Made by a program: the position numbers and the translations under genes. 64,000 nucleotides of DNA from JAUIAI01 sp049680625 (lineage in GTDB: Bacteria > Pseudomonadota > Gammaproteobacteria > Burkholderiales > Burkholderiaceae_E): positions 1 to 64,000 of the forward strand of contig JBAUID010000027.1 of assembly GCA_049680625.1 (NCBI GenBank). Reading direction: 5' to 3'. This document shows, one piece after another, positions 43,200 to 52,301 of this stretch (position 1 is its first letter; every line of letters starts with the position of its first letter). The notes under the pieces are model-generated. The model saw only the letters and a program-made list of their open reading frames with translations. It ran no database searches and was not told where the DNA came from.

Positions 43200-44027
43200 A
43201 TGACTGAGACGACTACTGCGCAAGCCTACGGCATCGCCCCCGGCGCACGACGCCTGACACGGCCAGAAATTGCTCAGTTTGAGATGGACGGCTATGTTAA
43301 AAACCTGCCCGTGTTTGATGCCGCCGGTATTGAAAAATTGCAATCCCTATTCCACGAATTGGCTGCTCGACTACCGGACGATATCGACTTAAGTAAAGTC
43401 AACATGTGGCATAAGGCAAGTCGCAAGTTTTACGATTTATGCCGAACGCCGGCTATTCTCGATTATGTTGAAGATTTGACAGGGCCTGATTTTTATCAGT
43501 GGGGTGGCCAGTTCTTTGCCAAATTTCCCGGCGATGGCAGCGAAGTCCCGTGGCATCAGGATGCCCAGTACTGGCCACTGAAACCGCAGAAAACTGTCAC
43601 GGTGTGGCTAGCTGTATTTGATACGGATATCGATAATGCCGCGATGCAGATTGTCCGTGGCAGTCATCATCAAGGCAGCTTTCGCCACCATGTCAACAAC
43701 GCCCCCCACCTCGCACTGGAGCTGGAAGCTGACGCGGATCAAATTGACCAGGCCAATATTGTTACTCTCGATTTGAAAGCCGGTGAAATATCACTGCATG
43801 ATGATGGTTTGCTGCACGGTTCGGGCCCCAATAACTCCGACCGAATTCGCGCGGGGATCACCATGCGCTTCTGCCCAACCAACGTCGCTGCCGACTTATC
43901 AGTGTGGCCGAATCATGAAGCTTACCTGGCACGCGGCACCGACCACTGGCAACTGAACCCACCGGGAAAGATACCGGTCGGCGAACATTTCCCGACTACA
44001 AAACATCAACACTCGAGCGAGTTTTGA
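43200..44027 (+). CDS. Phytanoyl-CoA dioxygenase (PhyH) family protein 1
   Basis: This 275-residue Fe(II)/2-oxoglutarate-dependent dioxygenase would hydroxylate a substrate while decarboxylating 2-oxoglutarate. The iron triad is complete: His119 and Asp121 in PWHQDAQYW and His206 in GLLHGSGPN, with Arg217 placed to bind 2-oxoglutarate. ATG 43200 is chosen because homologues usually begin shortly before the TxxEIAQFEMDGYV helix; ATG 43116 would add 28 residues. Neither has a strong ribosome-binding site. It opens a plus-strand series of five CoA-related genes. The family acts on phytanoyl-CoA, but also on ectoine, phosphonates and natural products, so the substrate is open. Confidence 0.87.
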   Translation: MTETTTAQAYGIAPGARRLTRPEIAQFEMDGYVKNLPVFDAAGIEKLQSLFHELAARLPDDIDLSKVNMWHKASRKFYDLCRTPAILDYVEDLTGPDFYQWGGQFFAKFPGDGSEVPWHQDAQYWPLKPQKTVTVWLAVFDTDIDNAAMQIVRGSHHQGSFRHHVNNAPHLALELEADADQIDQANIVTLDLKAGEISLHDDGLLHGSGPNNSDRIRAGITMRFCPTNVAADLSVWPNHEAYLARGTDHWQLNPPGKIPVGEHFPTTKHQHSSEF

Positions 44028-44073
44028 GCAGCCCGACCGAACCACAACCCATTACACCGACGGCGCTTCGCCA

Positions 44074-45339
44074 ATGAAAGTTGTTGAACTGAACGATCTG
44101 GATCTGGCCAGCTACTTAATGCCCGGCGATCTGCTGTACTGGGGCGAAGGCTCGGGAGAACCTGTAAGCCTGGTGCAAAAACTGGTTGAGCAACGCGCGA
44201 CCATTGGCAAGTTGCGCGCGTTTCTGGGAATGGCCATTTCCAAGGTATTGCAGCCCGAACATGCCGATCACATTCGTTTCCAGAGCTACGGCGCACTGGT
44301 CGCGGTTGGTCGCTTGCAGCAGGCCGGTGTGCTGGATTTAATGCCATCCAACTATTCGGCAGTTCCAGCCCACTTTACCAGCGGACGACTTCCGGTTGAC
44401 GCCGTGTTTGTGCAGCTGAGTCCACCCGGGCCCGACGGCAGTCACAGCCTTGGTTTTTGCAACGCTGCCCTGCCAGCGGCAATGCAGCGCAGCCGGGTAA
44501 TCATCGCTGAAATAAATTCTCACGTGCCCTGGACCAATACGGACACCCCGATTGACCCTGCGGTGATCACAGTTGCGGTGCACTCCGACCTGCCGCCACC
44601 CGTCCTGCCGGCAATCGAGCCCGGCGAAGCGGACAAGCGCATCGCCCAGCGGATTGCCGGTCTGATTGATGATGGCGCCACCCTGCAATACGGTATCGGC
44701 GGCATACCTACCGCCTTGCTGAGCGCATTATCGGGACACAAAAATCTTGGTTTGCATACCGGTTTGTTCACTGACCCCATTGTTGATCTGGTTCAAAATG
44801 GTGTTATTACGAACACGAACAAAGCTGTTCACCGCGGCATCTCGGTTGCCGCCTTTGCTATTGGCGGCCCACGTCTGCGCGACCTTATGCACAATAATCC
44901 CGCCATCGCACTGCATCAGCTTCGGAGCACACATGGCGCAGCGTCATTGTCACAAATCGACAACTTAATGGCCATCAATTCGGCGCTTGAAGTTGATTTG
45001 TACGGGCAGGCCAATGCCGAGCAAGTCGGTTCGCGTTACGTCGGCACAATTGGCGGGCAGGTGGATTTTATGCATGCCGCGTCCACGAGTTCTCGGGGCT
45101 TATCGGTTATCGCCATGCCGGCAACCATTCCCAAAACTGGTACCAGCCGAATCAGCGCCAGGATCAACGGGCCGGTTGTCACCACCGCGCGCGCGGATGT
45201 TGATGTTGTCGTCACCGAATTTGGTGTCGCTGACCTTCGCGCCAAAACAATTCAACAGCGTGCGCAGGCGTTGATCGATATCGCCGCACCGGAGCACCGG
45301 GATGAACTGGCCAGCCAGTTCGAACAACAGCAGGTTTGA
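44074..45339 (+). CDS. Acetyl-CoA hydrolase/transferase family protein
   Basis: This 421-residue enzyme of the 4-hydroxybutyrate CoA-transferase / acetyl-CoA hydrolase family moves CoA between acids through a glutamyl-CoA intermediate. The catalytic Glu is in INSALEVDLYGQ, followed by GTIGGQVDFMHAAS and the C-terminal signature VVTEFGVADLRAKT. The N-terminal half has GDLLYWGEGSGEPVSLVQKL. The gene lies 46 bases after PhyH 1 and in front of PhyH 2, which suggests that the dioxygenase substrates are CoA esters or their acids. ATG start. Its final GTT-TGA is repeated twice more downstream (45333-45380). Confidence 0.88.
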   Translation: MKVVELNDLDLASYLMPGDLLYWGEGSGEPVSLVQKLVEQRATIGKLRAFLGMAISKVLQPEHADHIRFQSYGALVAVGRLQQAGVLDLMPSNYSAVPAHFTSGRLPVDAVFVQLSPPGPDGSHSLGFCNAALPAAMQRSRVIIAEINSHVPWTNTDTPIDPAVITVAVHSDLPPPVLPAIEPGEADKRIAQRIAGLIDDGATLQYGIGGIPTALLSALSGHKNLGLHTGLFTDPIVDLVQNGVITNTNKAVHRGISVAAFAIGGPRLRDLMHNNPAIALHQLRSTHGAASLSQIDNLMAINSALEVDLYGQANAEQVGSRYVGTIGGQVDFMHAASTSSRGLSVIAMPATIPKTGTSRISARINGPVVTTARADVDVVVTEFGVADLRAKTIQQRAQALIDIAAPEHRDELASQFEQQQV

Positions 45340-45380
45340 CCAACTGTGGGTTTGACCAACAGTGGGTTTGATTAATCCAA
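45333..45380. repeat. 16-bp tandem repeat copying the stop-codon region, three copies
   Basis: Units GGTTTGACCAACTGTG (45333-45348), GGTTTGACCAACAGTG (45349-45364) and the decayed GGTTTGATTAATCCAA (45365-45380). The first unit includes the last sense codon and TGA of the CoA hydrolase gene, so each copy repeats GTT-TGA in register with a 16-base period. It lies just before the PhyH 2 start. Confidence 0.85.
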
Positions 45381-45397
45381 TGAATATTGAGGCAGCA

Positions 45398-46273
45398 ATG
45401 ATTAACGATGACGACGTAGCCGCTTACCGGCGCCAGGGCTTCCTGGTTGTCAACAACGTGTTATCAACCACCGAGCTGGATGCATTGCGTTCAGAACTCG
45501 ATATTGTTGTCAACCAGGCATCAGCGATTTCGGAAAACAACGACGTCTACGACCTCGAAGATTCACACTCTCCGGAACAACCGCGGGTGCGGCGAATCAA
45601 GGCGCCGCACCGGGTGATGCCTACGGTCAACAAAGTGATGCGTAAGCCCGAACTCATTGCCATTCTGACCCGGCTCATCGGGCCGGGGGTTCGATTTCAG
45701 ACCAGCAAGTTGAATATGAAGTCGGCCGGTTATGGCGCGCCGGTCGAATGGCACCAGGACTGGGCGTTTTATCCGCATACCAATCAGGATTTACTCGCAG
45801 TTGGCGTCATGCTTGACGACGTTGACCTTGACAACGGCCCGATGCAAGTCATCCCCGGCAGCCATACCGGGCCGGTCTACGACCACCATGCGGATGGATA
45901 TTTTTGCGGGGCAATGGATCCGACCCGTTGCGACTGCAACTTTGAAGATGCGGTGCCACTGGTTGGACGCGCCGGGTCAATGACCTTCCATCATGTCCGG
46001 GCCGTGCACGGCTCTGCGCCGAACCGGTCGGGAAGGTCCCGTAACTTTCTGCTGTACCAATTTACGGCGGTTGACGCCTGGCCGCTGGTGCAACCAGTCC
46101 AAGACCTGGCCGCTTACGATGCCGATATTGTTGCCGGCCAGCCAACGCTGATTGCCCGCTCCGAAGCGGTGCCGATCCGAATGCCACTGCCACCGGCGCA
46201 ATCTGCCGGTTCCATTTACGAAAACCAGCGCACGCTTAAAAATCGCTACTTTGATACAGAAACTGAACGATAA
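45398..46273 (+). CDS. Phytanoyl-CoA dioxygenase (PhyH) family protein 2
   Basis: This is a 291-residue Fe(II)/2-oxoglutarate dioxygenase, only distantly similar to PhyH 1. The iron ligands are His119 and Asp121 in EWHQDWAFYPHTN and His204 in RAVHGSAPNRS; the helix PGSHTGPVYDHH is typical of the bacterial phytanoyl-CoA-like group. ATG 45398 is chosen because GAGG lies 6 bases before it; two upstream starts (ATG 45380, GTG 45362) fall in the repeat. A Cys-containing DPTRCDCNFED segment is unusual. It lies between a CoA hydrolase and a CaiB-type transferase, and the pairing of two PhyH proteins in one operon suggests two successive hydroxylations or two chain types. Confidence 0.87.
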   Translation: MINDDDVAAYRRQGFLVVNNVLSTTELDALRSELDIVVNQASAISENNDVYDLEDSHSPEQPRVRRIKAPHRVMPTVNKVMRKPELIAILTRLIGPGVRFQTSKLNMKSAGYGAPVEWHQDWAFYPHTNQDLLAVGVMLDDVDLDNGPMQVIPGSHTGPVYDHHADGYFCGAMDPTRCDCNFEDAVPLVGRAGSMTFHHVRAVHGSAPNRSGRSRNFLLYQFTAVDAWPLVQPVQDLAAYDADIVAGQPTLIARSEAVPIRMPLPPAQSAGSIYENQRTLKNRYFDTETER

Positions 46274-46315
46274 ACCCGTTAGCTTAGTAACACTTAACTG
46301 AAAAATAAGGTTCCC

Positions 46316-47509
46316 ATGCCACATACCCCAGCCAGCGACATTCTGACCGACATCACCGTCCTTGATCTGACCCGAGTTCGCGCCGGCCCGACTTGTGCGC
46401 GCCAACTTGCCGACTGGGGCGCTGATGTCATCAAAGTCGAAATGCCAGACAAAGACTCCACCGGCTCTGCCGGCCTGGGCGGGCCTCGCGCCGGCTCTGA
46501 CTTTCAGAACCTGCATCGCAACAAACGATCGCTCACCCTGAATCTGAAAGATCCTCGCGGTGTTGAGGTATTTAAGAAATTGGTCGCGAAAGCTGACGTG
46601 GTGATCGAAAACTACCGCCCCGACGTTAAATTTCGGCTTGGCATCGATTACGAAACCCTAAAGGCAATCAACCCAGGGCTGATCTACGCCTCTATTTCGG
46701 GTTTCGGCCAGGAAGGCCCAATTGCCAAGCGCCCGGGTTTTGATCAGATTGCCCAGGGGATGGGCGGGATAATGTCGGTGACCGGCGAACCCGGACAAGG
46801 TCCGATGCGGGCAGGTATCCCGGTAGCCGACTTGTGTTCCGGTATTTTTGCGAGCCAGGGTGTATTGCTGGCTCTGCACAAGCGGGCAAAAACCGGGCTG
46901 GGTCAGTGGGTACAGGCGTCTTTGTTGCAGTCGATGGTGTTCATGATGGACTTCCAGGCATCGCGCTGGTTAATGGACAAAGATGTTCCAAAACAAGCCG
47001 GTAATAATCACCCCACTTCGATTCCAACCGGCGTGTTCGAGACCAGTGACGGCCATATCAATATCGCCAGCGCCGGACAGGCTATCTGGGAAAGACTGCT
47101 CAACCTGCTCGACGACAATCGCATGCGAGGGGATGACTACCGAACGGGTGAATCCCGCAGCAAGAATCGGGATGCACTCAACGCACTGATCAACGAACAT
47201 ACGCGCAAGCAAAGCTCTGCACAATGGATTGAACAACTCAATGACGCCGGTGTCCCCTGCGGTGAAATCAACAACATGCAACAAGTTTTCGAAATGGAGC
47301 AGACCCGTCAGCTGGATTTGATCTGGGACGTGGACAGCCATGAACGCGGTAAAAGCCAACTGGTTGGCCAACCCATTTTATTTTCTGATTCAAAGGCGTG
47401 CATTACCATGCCCCCGCCAAAGATTGGTGAGCACTCTGACGAAGTATTAAAAGACATTGGCTATAGCGCAGATGAAATTAAAAAACTATCAGACGATGGC
47501 GTCATCTGA
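46316..47509 (+). CDS. CaiB/BaiF-type CoA transferase (family III)
   Basis: This 397-residue class III CoA transferase moves CoA from one acid to another through an aspartyl-CoA. The catalytic Asp172 lies in AGIPVADLCSGIFAS, and the N-terminal DLTRVRAGPTCARQLADWGADVIKVE is the family hallmark, cut here to DLTRVRAGPTCARQ. ATG start with ATAAGG 6 bases upstream. It lies 42 bases after PhyH 2. Similar proteins act on carnitine, bile acids, oxalate, succinate-linked aromatics and others, so the substrate cannot be given. Together with the downstream hydratase it suggests activation followed by beta-oxidation-like steps. Confidence 0.9.
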   Translation: MPHTPASDILTDITVLDLTRVRAGPTCARQLADWGADVIKVEMPDKDSTGSAGLGGPRAGSDFQNLHRNKRSLTLNLKDPRGVEVFKKLVAKADVVIENYRPDVKFRLGIDYETLKAINPGLIYASISGFGQEGPIAKRPGFDQIAQGMGGIMSVTGEPGQGPMRAGIPVADLCSGIFASQGVLLALHKRAKTGLGQWVQASLLQSMVFMMDFQASRWLMDKDVPKQAGNNHPTSIPTGVFETSDGHINIASAGQAIWERLLNLLDDNRMRGDDYRTGESRSKNRDALNALINEHTRKQSSAQWIEQLNDAGVPCGEINNMQQVFEMEQTRQLDLIWDVDSHERGKSQLVGQPILFSDSKACITMPPPKIGEHSDEVLKDIGYSADEIKKLSDDGVI

Positions 47510-47579
47510 AAAATCGGCTTCATCAGGTACAGCAAAGACAAAACTCATCAAATAACACACTATCCATAGGCAATACCAA

Positions 47580-48383
47580 ATGACAATCAAGGAATACGCA
47601 GACGGTAAAATTCTCGGTGGGCGCGAGGGGAAAATTGGCCGCCTGATCATTAACAACCCGGAGCGGCACAACGCCACCAGCCTGGCCATGTGGAAAGGCG
47701 CTTTTGAGGTAGTGGACTCTCTCGCCAACGATCCTGAAACCCGAATGTTGGTGGTATCGGGCAACGGCGGCAAAGCGTTTGCGTCAGGCGCCGATATTTC
47801 AAAGTTCGAACAAGAACGCTCCGATCCGAACGATGTCGACCATTATCAGTCGAGTACGGCTCGCTTCTACGAAGCCTTGTACAACTTCCCAAAGCCAACA
47901 GTAGCCAAAATCAACGGCTATTGCATCGGCGGCGGTATGGCACTGGCGGTTTGCTGCGATATGCGCATATGCCAGGAAAAATCACGCTTTGGCGTACCGG
48001 CCGCAAAACTTGCACTGGGTTACCCGTATGAAGGTGTCGAACGGCTCGCCAATGTCGTTGGTACATCGATGGCTGCTGAGATTTTTTATACCGCGCGACA
48101 GTTCAGTTCAACCGAAGCCTATGAAATGGGGTTGGTCAATCGCGTAGTGCCCGACGACGAACTGGATGCCTTTGTTGACGACTATGCCGAACGCATTTCG
48201 GGAAATGCACCGCTGACAATTGCTGCCATCAAGCAGATCAAGCTGGCTATTAACGCCGTGCCTACCGAACGCGACCATGAGATGCTTAATTCGATGGTCA
48301 AGGCTTGTTTTGACAGCAAAGACTACATTGAGGGTCGACGCGCTTTTATGGAAAAGCGCAAACCCGACTTCAAAGGCAGTTAA
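47580..48383 (+). CDS. Enoyl-CoA hydratase family protein
   Basis: This 267-residue crotonase superfamily protein has the oxyanion-hole segments GGKAFASGADISKFEQERSD and GYCIGGGMALAVCCDMRIC. The helix region FGVPAAKLALGYPYEGVERLANVVG carries one likely catalytic Glu at the classical second position, while the first classical Glu position is not evident, so a hydratase is less certain than the fold. The final gene of the 43-48 kb plus-strand series, 70 bases after the CoA transferase. ATG start. Confidence 0.88.
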   Translation: MTIKEYADGKILGGREGKIGRLIINNPERHNATSLAMWKGAFEVVDSLANDPETRMLVVSGNGGKAFASGADISKFEQERSDPNDVDHYQSSTARFYEALYNFPKPTVAKINGYCIGGGMALAVCCDMRICQEKSRFGVPAAKLALGYPYEGVERLANVVGTSMAAEIFYTARQFSSTEAYEMGLVNRVVPDDELDAFVDDYAERISGNAPLTIAAIKQIKLAINAVPTERDHEMLNSMVKACFDSKDYIEGRRAFMEKRKPDFKGS

Positions 48384-48397
48384 CAACGCGCATTTAA

Positions 48398-49252
48398 TTA
48401 ACCAAGCCCAAAACCTTTGCCGCGGATAAAGGCCCCGAAGTCGGCCCGCTCGGGGTCTGCATACTGGCGGGCTTTGTCTTCGGACCATCCATAGGCAGGG
48501 TCGTTCCCGAAGCGCGCGGGATCACGCTGCGAGGCAAAGGGTTGACTGGCGCTTCGCCATTTATCGTATTCAGTGATTTGCTGCTTAATCTCCGCATCAC
48601 TGAAGCGATTGCGATGAACAGTCGCCGCCAGCGGCAAACGCTTGCTGATGGCGGTTGAGCCAGACGGCCAGCCCAGCGCCAGGCCCGCAACCGGGAAAAC
48701 CTGGTCGGGCAAGCCAAGTAACTCGCTCACCAGCGCGGCTTCGTTTCGAATCACACTCAGGGGGCAACAACCGAGCCCGGCAGCTTCTGCTGCGCAAATA
48801 AAGGCGCTCAGTGCAATGCCGGCATCGACGGCTGCATTGAAAAACGCATCGAGATGATCGTTGACAAAGGCTTGATTTCGCCAGGCCATGATCTGCCGGT
48901 GACGGCGGTTGTTGCCACAGAAAACAATCAAAACCGGCGACTGGACAACCCAGTCGCCCCCAGGGATTCGGTCGCAAATCTGCTGTCGGATCTTCGGGTC
49001 GTCGACAATAACCAGGTCGCGCTGCTGCAAATCACTTTTGCTGGGTGACGACAACGCCAGGGCACACAAGGTATTGAGCAAATGCTCATCAACCGGTTGA
49101 TCGCTGAAACGCCGACACGAAGTCCGACCGGCTATTTTCGCCCACGCCGCGGCATGTGCGCCCTCGGGCCGGTCTTTTGGCACTTGAGCCAAAGACGGCT
49201 TGGGCGGGTCGATAAAACGGTCAGCTAACGCGTCGTAAACAGGGTTTGACAT
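48398..49252 (-). CDS. Nitroreductase family protein (NfsA/FRP-like)
   Basis: This is a 284-residue FMN-dependent nitroreductase-like protein. The FMN phosphate-binding RTSCRRFSDQPVDEHLL is near residue 48, and the second conserved stretch VDAGIALSAFICAAEAAGLGCCPLSVIRN lies near the middle. The C-terminal domain, with DPAYGWSEDKARQYADPERADFG, is longer than in small nitroreductases. The start ATG 49252 has GGAGG 8 bases upstream; an ATG five codons earlier has none. It converges on the enoyl-CoA hydratase with a 14-base gap. Substrates may be nitroaromatics, quinones or flavins. Confidence 0.85.
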   Translation of the reverse strand: MSNPVYDALADRFIDPPKPSLAQVPKDRPEGAHAAAWAKIAGRTSCRRFSDQPVDEHLLNTLCALALSSPSKSDLQQRDLVIVDDPKIRQQICDRIPGGDWVVQSPVLIVFCGNNRRHRQIMAWRNQAFVNDHLDAFFNAAVDAGIALSAFICAAEAAGLGCCPLSVIRNEAALVSELLGLPDQVFPVAGLALGWPSGSTAISKRLPLAATVHRNRFSDAEIKQQITEYDKWRSASQPFASQRDPARFGNDPAYGWSEDKARQYADPERADFGAFIRGKGFGLG

Positions 49253-49384
49253 GGGTTGATCCTCCATCGGTATCTGTTATCGTAGCCCGTCTGCGTTGTC
49301 CTGCCTCGGGGTGGGAAGTCACTGTAAACTAAGACCAGTGACGGTCAGCAGCGCTGCGTAGTCCAATAATTCACTGGAGACAAA

Positions 49385-50392
49385 ATGAGTACTACCCGAA
49401 TCCGAACCCAGTTAGCCGCTATTGCGGTTGCTGTCATGTGCGGCACGGCACCGGCAAAAGCCGAAATGAAAAGCCTGACTATCGGCACAAATCCGTCGGG
49501 CACCGTTTTCTACCTGCTCGGCGGCGGCTTTGCCAAACTGTTCCAGCAAGAATTAAAAATCCGCAGCGTCGCCCAGCCTAATGGTGGCGCCTCGGTGTAC
49601 CTGCCGCTGCTTGATAACGGCGAAATGTCCCTGGGCATGGTGTCGTCAATAGAGTCTGCGCTGGCCTACAGCGGCACCGCGCCATTCAATAAACCAATGA
49701 GCAATGTTCGGGCCCTGGCCATGGTCTGGAATATCCCGTATGCATTCATCGTGCGCGAAGATTCCGGCATTCGCTCGGTTGCCGAACTGAAAGGCAAAAA
49801 GGTGATGATTACCATGCCAACCAATGCATCACTGACCAACCTGAACATCGCGTCATTGAAAACCGGCGGGCTCACCGAGCAAGACGTCACCGCCATGACT
49901 TCGGGTGGGCTAATCAAAGGGGTCGAAGCAGTTACCGAAGGTCGCGCGGACGCAGCCCCGATTGCAACCGCCGTGCCGGCGCTAAGCAAAGCCCACAACT
50001 CGGTACCCGGCGGCTTGCGCATATTGCCAATGGGTGATGCAGTCTCTGACGCTGAATTTTCTGCGATGGTTCCCGGGGTAAGCATGTGGATGCACCCGCC
50101 AATGAAGTCACGGCCGTATGTCCGGGACAAAACTAAAGTTGCGTTATACGGCGCCTACCTCAATATCAGCGGGTCGATGGCTGACGACGATGCCTATCTA
50201 CTTACCAAGACAGTTCACGAAAATTGGGAAAAGTTCCAGAAAGACTATCCGCCCACCCGTGGGGTGAAACAAAACCAGCTTGCCCCGGTTCCCAACGCCA
50301 TTCCATACCACAACGGCGCAGTGCGCTTTTATAAAGAGGCTGGTCTGTGGACAGCTGACCACGACAAGGCACAAGCCAGCCTGCTGAAGTAA
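49385..50392 (+). CDS. TAXI family TRAP transporter solute-binding subunit
   Basis: This is a 335-residue periplasmic receptor of the TAXI type. The signal peptide comprises residues 1-27 (cleavage near APAKAEM). The mature start KSLTIGTNPSGTVFYLLGGGFAKL is diagnostic of TAXI proteins, and LKGKKVMITMPTNASLTNLN corresponds to the ligand cleft. The ATG has GGAG five bases upstream. It precedes the fused permease by 4 bases. TAXI systems transport glutamate and other carboxylates; the coupled hydroxylase downstream suggests an aromatic or cyclic acid, which is inference. Confidence 0.9.
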   Translation: MSTTRIRTQLAAIAVAVMCGTAPAKAEMKSLTIGTNPSGTVFYLLGGGFAKLFQQELKIRSVAQPNGGASVYLPLLDNGEMSLGMVSSIESALAYSGTAPFNKPMSNVRALAMVWNIPYAFIVREDSGIRSVAELKGKKVMITMPTNASLTNLNIASLKTGGLTEQDVTAMTSGGLIKGVEAVTEGRADAAPIATAVPALSKAHNSVPGGLRILPMGDAVSDAEFSAMVPGVSMWMHPPMKSRPYVRDKTKVALYGAYLNISGSMADDDAYLLTKTVHENWEKFQKDYPPTRGVKQNQLAPVPNAIPYHNGAVRFYKEAGLWTADHDKAQASLLK

Positions 50393-50396
50393 ATTC

Positions 50397-52301
50397 ATGG
50401 CGGATGATGTCGCCGAACAGCAACCCGCCACGGGGCTTCCGGGCGGGTTGTTGTCCGTTCTGACAGTGCTGATCTGCGTGTTCGGCATCATTTGGGTATT
50501 GTCCTTGCTCGACTATGCCAACGTCGGCATGGTGTCGCAACAGGCCATTGTCATCATGCTCGGTCTGGCCTGCGCGGCGGCTTTTCTTCGCTATCCCTAC
50601 GGGTCACAGGCCGGCCTATTTGAAGTGTTGCTGGCCTTGCTCGCTTGTGCCTGTTGGTGGTGGATGGGATGGAACTTCGTTGACTGGCAGGTACGTCTGG
50701 CGGATCGCACCCCGGACATGTGGATACCCGGTGCCATTGCCATCATCTTGATGCTGGAAGGCGTGCGCAAAGCGCTCGGCAGCGTAATTGCCATTCTTGT
50801 CTGGCTGGTTGCCTGCTATGCCTTCTGGGGAGACTGGTTGCCTGGTGATCTGCGGGCGGAAGTCTATGCCCCTACTAAAACTATTTTGTATCTGTATGCC
50901 GATGGCAACGGCATTCCCGGCCTTGTCCTGCGGATTGTTATCGAACTGGTGTTGGCTTTTGTCGTGTTTGGCAAACTCATGCAATTGGCCGGTGGCACCC
51001 AGTTTCTCAATGACCTCGCGATGTCTCTGGTGGGGCATAAACAAGGTGGGTCTGCCAAGGTGAGCATTGTTGCCTCCAGCTTGTTCGGTTCGATGTCCGG
51101 CTCCACGGTTGGCAACATCATGTCAACCGGCGTCGTGACGATTCCGATGATGAAACGCGCCGGCTTTCGTTCGGAAGTGGCGGCTGCAGTCGAAGCCGTT
51201 GCATCAAACGGCGGACAGCTGATGCCGCCGGTTATGGGGACTACGGCTTTTATCATTGCTGAATTTCTGGCAATTCCATATACCGATGTGGTTCTGGCCG
51301 CGTTGATTCCAGCCCTGCTCTACTACGTCACCCTTTTCATATCAGTCGACTCGATTGCCCGCGCCGCCGGAATTCGCGGCATACCCAAAGATCAGTTGCC
51401 GTCATTTATTGGCACCCTGGCCCGCGGATGGCTGTTCCTGCTGCCGTTGTGTGTCCTGCTGTACTTGCTTTTCTGGGCGTCTTTCAATCCCGGACGTGCT
51501 GCCTTATATGCCACCGGTAGTTTATTTGTTCTGTTCCTGATCCATCGGCGCGGCAGAGTTTTCCCCCGTGAGGTAATGAACTTCTTCCGGGAAAGTGGCT
51601 TTGACCTGGTGCCTTTGTTACTAATCGGCGGTGCAGCGGGCTTGATCATCGGGGTCATGAACAGTACCGGGTTTGCCTTTCAATTGTCATTGCTACTGAC
51701 CGCAGTTGCCGAGGGTTATGGCTTATTTGCCATGCTGGTACTCACCGCATTGTTATGTATTGCACTTGGCATGGGGATGCCAACTGCTGCTGTCTACGTG
51801 GTTGTCGTGACGGTTATTGCGCCCACCCTGATTGACCTGGGCATGGTGCCATTGGCCGCTCATATGTTCCTTTTTTACTTTGGCCTGATGAGTATGCTCA
51901 CCCCGCCGGTAGCCATCGGCAGTATGGTTGCGGCAAACGTCGCCAAAGCCGATATGTGGAAGACCGGGAAACTCGGGGTCTGGATGGGAATGAGCGCCTA
52001 CCTGCTGCCATTCCTGTGGGCTTTTAATCCGGCCGTTTTGTTTCAGGGTTCTTACCAGGCCGTTCTGCTTGCTGCTCTGACCGGCGCGGCTGCTGCGGTA
52101 CTGCTAGGCAAATCGATTGCCGGTGCAGACAACTCGCCAATCGGAAAAACCTTGCGCTGGCTGATGTTTATCCTTGCTCTCGTGGTTGGCAGCGCAACCG
52201 TCTGGATAGGCCCCGAAAACTGGTTATCGCTGCTACCGGCAGTTTTTGCGCTGTGCGCTCTGCGTTGGTTAGTACCGGAGTCTGAAATAAAAAATGTCTG
52301 A
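50397..52301 (+). CDS. TRAP transporter permease, fused DctQ-DctM (TAXI type)
   Basis: This 634-residue inner-membrane protein fuses the small (about 1-180, four hydrophobic segments) and large (about 190-630, some fourteen segments) TRAP subunits, as is usual for TAXI systems. The large domain holds GSMSGSTVGNIMSTGVVTIP and NGGQLMPPVMGTTAFIIAEF. A hydrophobic C-terminal extension of two to three segments lies beyond about 565. Its last codons overlap the flavin hydroxylase ATG by 8 bases, so the transporter and the enzyme are translationally coupled. ATG start. Confidence 0.9.
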   Translation: MADDVAEQQPATGLPGGLLSVLTVLICVFGIIWVLSLLDYANVGMVSQQAIVIMLGLACAAAFLRYPYGSQAGLFEVLLALLACACWWWMGWNFVDWQVRLADRTPDMWIPGAIAIILMLEGVRKALGSVIAILVWLVACYAFWGDWLPGDLRAEVYAPTKTILYLYADGNGIPGLVLRIVIELVLAFVVFGKLMQLAGGTQFLNDLAMSLVGHKQGGSAKVSIVASSLFGSMSGSTVGNIMSTGVVTIPMMKRAGFRSEVAAAVEAVASNGGQLMPPVMGTTAFIIAEFLAIPYTDVVLAALIPALLYYVTLFISVDSIARAAGIRGIPKDQLPSFIGTLARGWLFLLPLCVLLYLLFWASFNPGRAALYATGSLFVLFLIHRRGRVFPREVMNFFRESGFDLVPLLLIGGAAGLIIGVMNSTGFAFQLSLLLTAVAEGYGLFAMLVLTALLCIALGMGMPTAAVYVVVVTVIAPTLIDLGMVPLAAHMFLFYFGLMSMLTPPVAIGSMVAANVAKADMWKTGKLGVWMGMSAYLLPFLWAFNPAVLFQGSYQAVLLAALTGAAAAVLLGKSIAGADNSPIGKTLRWLMFILALVVGSATVWIGPENWLSLLPAVFALCALRWLVPESEIKNV

